Part shown: positions 60,601 through 64,000 of the stretch, in pieces
Layout of the letters: every line of letters begins with the position of its first letter
How positions within the stretch are numbered: the stretch's first letter is position 1
Assembly (NCBI GenBank): GCA_002163975.1
Contig: CP019636.1
Location: forward strand, 2,331,001 to 2,395,000
DNA length: 64,000 nucleotides
Origin: Nostocales cyanobacterium HT-58-2
Lineage (GTDB): Bacteria > Cyanobacteriota > Cyanobacteriia > Cyanobacteriales > Nostocaceae
Direction: 5' to 3'
The notes under the pieces: generated by a model
Seen by the model: only the letters and a program-made list of their open reading frames with translations
Told to the model about the DNA's origin: nothing
The model's database searches: none
Position numbers and translations under genes: made by a program

Positions 60601-62353
60601 GTAGTTGTGAGTCTTCCAACATGAAAGCTAATCTCTCTTGTGGGTATGTTGGATCTAAAGGTACATAAGCTCCACCAGCTTTGAGAATTCCCAACAGCCC
60701 AATTACCATTTCTAAAGAGCGTTCTATACAGATACCAACTAAGACCTCTGGTCCGACTCCAAAGCCTTTAAGATAATGTGCTAACTGATTGGCACGAGCA
60801 TTAAGTTCTCCATAACTCAACTGCTGCTGCTCACATACTATTGCAACTGCGTCTGGTGTTTTTTCGACCTGAATCTCAAACAGCTCATGAATCAATTGAT
60901 GTTGAGGATATTCTGTTTGGGTGTTATTCCACTCTACCAGTAGTTGTTTTTGTTCTAACTCGTCCAACAGCAATAAATGAGAAATGTGTTTAGTAGGATG
61001 GGCAACGATATCCTCTAGCAATGTCTGCAAATATTTTAACATCCAAGTAATGATAGCAGCATCAAATAAATCGGTGCTGTACATTAACGCTCCTGCTAAC
61101 CCCTGTTCAGTTTCCTGTATTGATAAAACCAGATCAAATTGGACTGTATTAATATCCTCTACTTCTAAAGGATGTATAGTTACACCTGACAGTTTTATGG
61201 TGGTCATTGGGGTATTTTGGAGTACAAAAGCCACTTGAAACAATGGGTTGTAACTCAAATCTCTTACAGGCTGGAGTTCTTCTACTAGTTTTTCAAACGG
61301 TAAGTCTTGATGAGCATACGCCCCCAGGGTCACCTCTCGTACCCGCTGCAATAATTCTTTGAAACTTGGATTACCAGATAAGTCGGTGCGCAGCACTAAA
61401 TTGTTAATAAAGAAGCCAATGAGTCCTTCGAGTTCCTTGCGGTTACGACCAGCAATGGGCGAACCGACGATAATGTCTTCCTGACCAGTATAGCGGTAAA
61501 GTAATACTTTAAATGCTGTTAGCAGGGTCATAAATAGTGTAACCCCCTCTTGCCGACTCAAATTCTTCAGGGCTTGTGATAGGTGAGGAGGTAACTCAAA
61601 TAATTTCGTCGCTCCTCGAAAGCTTTGGATCGGTGGTCGCGGTCGAGTGCTGATTAGCTGTAGTATTGGAGGAGCACCATTAAGCTGCTGTTTCCAGTAA
61701 GACAATTGAGATTCTAAGATATCACCCTGTAACCATTGGCGTTGCCAAACTGCAAAGTCAGCATATTGAATTGGCAATGGTGGTATTGGTGAGGTATTCC
61801 CATTGCAAAAAGCTTGATAGAGTGTTGTCAATTCTTGAATAAGTACATCTATTGACCAACCATCTGAGACAATATGATGCATTGTCAAAATGAAAACATA
61901 CTCTTGGGAACTTAGTTGTAGTAGTTTAGTGCGTAGTAATGAACCTTGAGCTAAATTGAAGGCGAGTTGTACTTCCTCACTCGCTAGCCGTTTTACCTCA
62001 ACTTGTTGTTGTGCTACTGGTTGTGTTTGCAAGTCTACAACTGGTAGCGTAAAAGTGAATTGTGGGGTGATGACCTGCATGGGTTGTCCTTCCACTGTTA
62101 AAAAAGTGGTACGTAGGACTTCATGGCGATGTACGATTTCAGTAAGACTTCGTTGCAATGCAGCAATATTCACTCTGCCATTCAAACGTAATACTTTAGA
62201 AAGGTTATAAAAAGAAATACCAGCTTGTAATTGATCTAGAAACCACAGTCGTTGCTGAGCAAAAGAGGTAGGCAAGACAAAAACTTCTTCTGTCGAAGAA
62301 CTAGAAGTTTTTTGTTGATTCATTGGAGAGTTAGGAGAAAAATACAGTGTCAT
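57680..62353 (-). CDS. NRPS C-A(Leu)-PCP-C with C-terminal basic tail
   Basis: The 1557-residue protein begins 14 bp after the PKS stop. The first C domain (FAQQRLWFLDQL; HHIVSDG at 159) would join the polyketide acyl group to the first amino acid. The A domain (TSGSTG near 635) has pocket DAWFLGNVVK, the established Leu code. PCP Ser is 1026 in GGHSLLATQL. A second C domain (HHIVSDG at 1218) follows without its own A domain. The protein ends in an Arg/Lys-rich tail (SRSRKLKSIKPKP), much like the left-line NRPS at 16947. The architecture, C-A-PCP-C followed by a TauD gene and an interface-starting NRPS, duplicates that of the left line. The terminal C domain should condense the hydroxylated Gln loaded by the next synthetase. 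Confidence 0.95.
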   Translation of the reverse strand: MTLYFSPNSPMNQQKTSSSSTEEVFVLPTSFAQQRLWFLDQLQAGISFYNLSKVLRLNGRVNIAALQRSLTEIVHRHEVLRTTFLTVEGQPMQVITPQFTFTLPVVDLQTQPVAQQQVEVKRLASEEVQLAFNLAQGSLLRTKLLQLSSQEYVFILTMHHIVSDGWSIDVLIQELTTLYQAFCNGNTSPIPPLPIQYADFAVWQRQWLQGDILESQLSYWKQQLNGAPPILQLISTRPRPPIQSFRGATKLFELPPHLSQALKNLSRQEGVTLFMTLLTAFKVLLYRYTGQEDIIVGSPIAGRNRKELEGLIGFFINNLVLRTDLSGNPSFKELLQRVREVTLGAYAHQDLPFEKLVEELQPVRDLSYNPLFQVAFVLQNTPMTTIKLSGVTIHPLEVEDINTVQFDLVLSIQETEQGLAGALMYSTDLFDAAIITWMLKYLQTLLEDIVAHPTKHISHLLLLDELEQKQLLVEWNNTQTEYPQHQLIHELFEIQVEKTPDAVAIVCEQQQLSYGELNARANQLAHYLKGFGVGPEVLVGICIERSLEMVIGLLGILKAGGAYVPLDPTYPQERLAFMLEDSQLPILLTQKQLIDKLPLYRTQVVCLDADWEMIAQEPDKNQNSRVTINNVVYTIYTSGSTGQPKGVQIQHQGLLNLIFWHQRTFTVSQIDRATQVAKSAFDASVWELWPYLTVGASIHIVDEETCVSPWCLCDWFVSQAITISFLPTPLAESILLLDCFKKLTLRTLLTGGDKLHSYSLPSLPFEFVNNYGPTENTVVTTSSLVTFKKQTDIEPVIGHPISNTQVYLLDPYLQPLPIGIPGELYIGGDSLARGYLNQPALTSEKFIPNPFSKKPGERLYKTGDLGRYLPDGNIEYIGRIDLQVKIRGFRIELGEIETILVQHPQVQKSVVVAREDAAGDKRLVAYVVTDQESPSISHLRRFLQQRLPDYMVPSAFVFLKALPLTPNGKVDRNALPVPDSIRPELERILVPPQTVTQETMAKIWQEVLSFQPISIHDNFFEIGGHSLLATQLISRLRKTFHIELPLRYLFEAPTIATLSKHIEATNNENQNQQLLSIKIAPRNEKLPLSFAQQRLWFLDQLEENNYKYNISAALKLNGSLYIKSLEQSLNEIIKRHEVLRTTFITVDDEPIQVINSTSTFTLSRVDLSELPKTEQDVIVTQLAIEESKRPFNLSIGPLLRTTLLQVHSTEYILLLTMHHIVSDGWSIGVFIREIMTFYEAFCTGKVSSLPEPVIQYADFAIWQRQWLQGDILEAHLSYWKQQLGNNLSILQLPTDYPRPAVQTFQGTTQSFTLSQALSDSLRSLSHKEGVTLFMTLLAAFKILLCWYTTQDDIIVGTDVANRNRVETEDLIGFFVNQLVLRTNLSGNPTYLELLKRVREITLQAYAHQDLPFEKLVEVLKPERDLSRNPLFQVMFSFLNTPMPDLELLGLTISPLKIDSGTTVFDISLYIIDTEQELIGLLRYNTDLFRSDTMNKLIEHFQTLLNAIIIQPNTQLNILKEILVEADFQRRSAKHKEFRASRSRKLKSIKPKPISGLQ

Positions 62354-62367
62354 TGCTTACTCTCTGA

Positions 62368-64000
62368 TTAACTTTGCAAACTGTTGATGTCTTCTGCAAG
62401 AGAAGATAGCTCGATACGATGCGCCTCTCGAGAGATACGCACTATTGGTATTTCTTGAAACTCAGTACTGCTATTCTTAATTTTCTCAATTTCTTCACTC
62501 AATGAAGTAATTGTTGGAGATTCAAACAAAAGACGTAAGGGAAAATCAACTTGGAAAGTATCCCTAACCCGAGTAATAAATTGAATACCCGATAACGAAT
62601 GACCGCCTAAATCAAAAAAGTTGTCATGAATACCAATGTAGTCAATACCAAGAAGTTCTTGCCATAGAGAAACCAGAGTTTGCTCTAGTTCATTACGAGG
62701 GGCAACATAAGCAGTCGATAAATTTGGTCTGGGGTAGAGTAAAGAAGAAGTTTGTATAGAATGTATAGAAGATGGTATCTGTTGTAAAGATTTGAGTTGA
62801 ATCCATTGCTCAAATCTTGTTTGCAGTTCTCCAGTAGAAACAACAACTTGAGTCAAAGAATCTGCAGATAAAACACGTTGGAAAACCTCTAAACCTTCTT
62901 TTGGAGTGAGGGTTAACTCACTCATAGTTGTTCCAAAAGAACCCTGTTGTTTTTCTTTGAATTCCCATCCATCCCAATTAATACTAATCCAGTTTTGAAT
63001 CCCTGGTAAATTTTGCTGATACACAAACGCATCCATAAAGAGATTCGCCGCTGAATAAGCGCCAAATCCTAATCCTCCCAAAACCGAAGATAAAGAGGAA
63101 AAAAGAACACAAAAATCTAGCTGTTGTCCCTGAAGAATCTTTTGTAAAACATATAATCCATGAATTTTTGGTTGAAAATGTATCTCAGATTTTATTGGAC
63201 TGAGTTCTTGAATTGGGTAGGAAGAATTAGTTCCGGTTATTCCTGCAGCATGGATAACACCATCAAGATGATGAAAGCGCTGTTTCACGACAGCCATCAC
63301 TGCTTGCATTTGTTCAAAATTGGCAATATCAGCTGTCATGACGACAACCTCTGCATTCAGTTCCTCAATAGCTTGAAGTTTTTGAATCTTACGACTCACT
63401 TCATCTTGCTCATCATGTGTCTTTTGCCAGTGTTTCCACTGGTTACGTTGAGGAAATACACTCCGTCCAGTCAAAATCAGTTTTGCTTTGACTGCTCGCG
63501 CTAAATACTCAGCAATCTCTAAACCAATGTTTCCCAATCCACCTGTAATTAAGTAAGCCCCTTGTGATTTTAAACGCTTTGTCCAATTTTTTGTTGTCTC
63601 TAACTGTAGTTTTTCATAAGTTTGTACCCAGCGATAATCGCCGCGATAAGCAATTAATAAATCTTGTGTTTGAACAGTCAATTCGGTGAATAATTGAGCA
63701 AGTAATTTTTTATCAGCAGTAGTTCCAGATTGGGGAAGAACAATATCAATACTGTGACAACTTATGTAAGGATATTCTTGGGGAATAACCTTACATAAAC
63801 TTAATGCTGTCACTTTTTCTGGACAAATAGTTTCTTGACCAGTCACAGTGTGCAAGTTGTTAGATACAACCCAGATCTTCACTGGTTCACTGATGCAGTA
63901 CTTACTTAACGCTTGAGTGAGAAATAGTAGGCTATAAAAGCCTAAATCTTGAGAATATTCAAAGGCATTAGCTTGGGAACCTGAGCATTTTTCGGGTGTG
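62368..64000 (-). CDS. Type I PKS, C-terminal part (KR-ACP), runs off the window
   Basis: The frame remains open to base 64000, so the N-terminal domains are outside. The visible part contains the structural half of a ketoreductase (GFYSLLFLTQAL on the codons above 63882), the catalytic half with GGLGNIG (~63530-63552) and FSSLSS...YSAAN (~63045-63100), and a carrier domain with LGGHSLSG (Ser at 62596-62598). The carrier resembles an NRPS PCP, as is common at PKS-NRPS junctions. No LDD motif follows HAAG, hinting at an A-type ketoreductase, but that is weak. It would give a beta-hydroxyacyl chain to the Leu module encoded 14 bp downstream. Compared with the left line, reduction replaces transamination at the beta-position. 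A GTG at 63882 is an internal codon, not the start. Confidence 0.92.
   Translation of the reverse strand, partial: TPEKCSGSQANAFEYSQDLGFYSLLFLTQALSKYCISEPVKIWVVSNNLHTVTGQETICPEKVTALSLCKVIPQEYPYISCHSIDIVLPQSGTTADKKLLAQLFTELTVQTQDLLIAYRGDYRWVQTYEKLQLETTKNWTKRLKSQGAYLITGGLGNIGLEIAEYLARAVKAKLILTGRSVFPQRNQWKHWQKTHDEQDEVSRKIQKLQAIEELNAEVVVMTADIANFEQMQAVMAVVKQRFHHLDGVIHAAGITGTNSSYPIQELSPIKSEIHFQPKIHGLYVLQKILQGQQLDFCVLFSSLSSVLGGLGFGAYSAANLFMDAFVYQQNLPGIQNWISINWDGWEFKEKQQGSFGTTMSELTLTPKEGLEVFQRVLSADSLTQVVVSTGELQTRFEQWIQLKSLQQIPSSIHSIQTSSLLYPRPNLSTAYVAPRNELEQTLVSLWQELLGIDYIGIHDNFFDLGGHSLSGIQFITRVRDTFQVDFPLRLLFESPTITSLSEEIEKIKNSSTEFQEIPIVRISREAHRIELSSLAEDINSLQS

Noticed and set aside
63883..64000. Complete PKS gene beginning with GTG at 63882
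   Set aside because: The frame stays open to the window edge and the upstream codons continue the ketoreductase structural domain, so the gene is truncated by the window.
1..64000. Identification as a laxaphycin-type two-product cluster
   Set aside because: Two lines with beta-amino chemistry invite the comparison, but laxaphycins are 11- and 12-residue peptides and here 5 and 6 modules lie between each PKS and its TE; the residue order does not fit either.

Overview
This is a cyanobacterial secondary-metabolite region. It is AT-rich, carries the palindrome GCGATCGC several times (for example 14139-14146, 18255-18262, 26249-26256, 28088-28095), and holds IS630-type and IS701-type transposase remnants. 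Its NRPS modules look like those of filamentous cyanobacterial lipopeptide clusters. Nearly all coding capacity lies in two large, convergently transcribed PKS/NRPS assembly lines. Both run off the window at their upstream ends and both finish with a thioesterase, so each probably releases its own product. I read module specificities by eye from the ten adenylation-pocket positions; they are predictions.

Left line (+ strand, 1-27663): a PKS ending in a PLP aminotransferase (KS-AT-ACP-AMT, making a beta-amino acyl starter), then NRPS modules read as N-Me-Val, Ile, D-Asp, Asn, and a last Asn module. That last module is split over three genes: a C domain ending one NRPS, a SyrP-like TauD hydroxylase, and an NRPS that starts with a C-like domain lacking HHxxxDG (an 'interface' domain). 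Its A domain also carries an FkbM-type methyltransferase, so a beta-methoxy-Asn is a reasonable prediction. Right line (- strand, 64000-39028): a PKS ending KR-ACP (beta-hydroxy acyl), then Leu, Gln (again with a split C / TauD / interface arrangement, hence possibly beta-hydroxy-Gln), Asn, an unassigned residue, a possibly basic residue, and a Thr-like residue, then TE.

Between the lines (29.2-39.0 kb, all - strand) lies a tailoring and support block: two small unknown proteins, two paralogous JmjC/cupin dioxygenases, a cyclic-peptide ABC exporter, an AspH-type hydroxylase, an MbtH-like protein, a type II thioesterase, and an unusual acyl carrier protein fused to a helical domain resembling the C-terminus of type ISP restriction-modification enzymes. 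Decayed insertion elements at 28.2-29.0 kb separate this block from the end of the left line.

The synthetases show recent internal recombination. An apparently identical 1,245-bp A-domain block is shared by two left-line genes, 615-bp and 532-bp blocks repeat inside one gene, and a ~1.67-kb near-identical repeat lies in the right-line megasynthetase. The points most worth following are the twin split C/TauD/interface modules, the FkbM methyltransferase nested in an Asn A domain next to a hydroxylase, and the RM-domain/ACP fusion.
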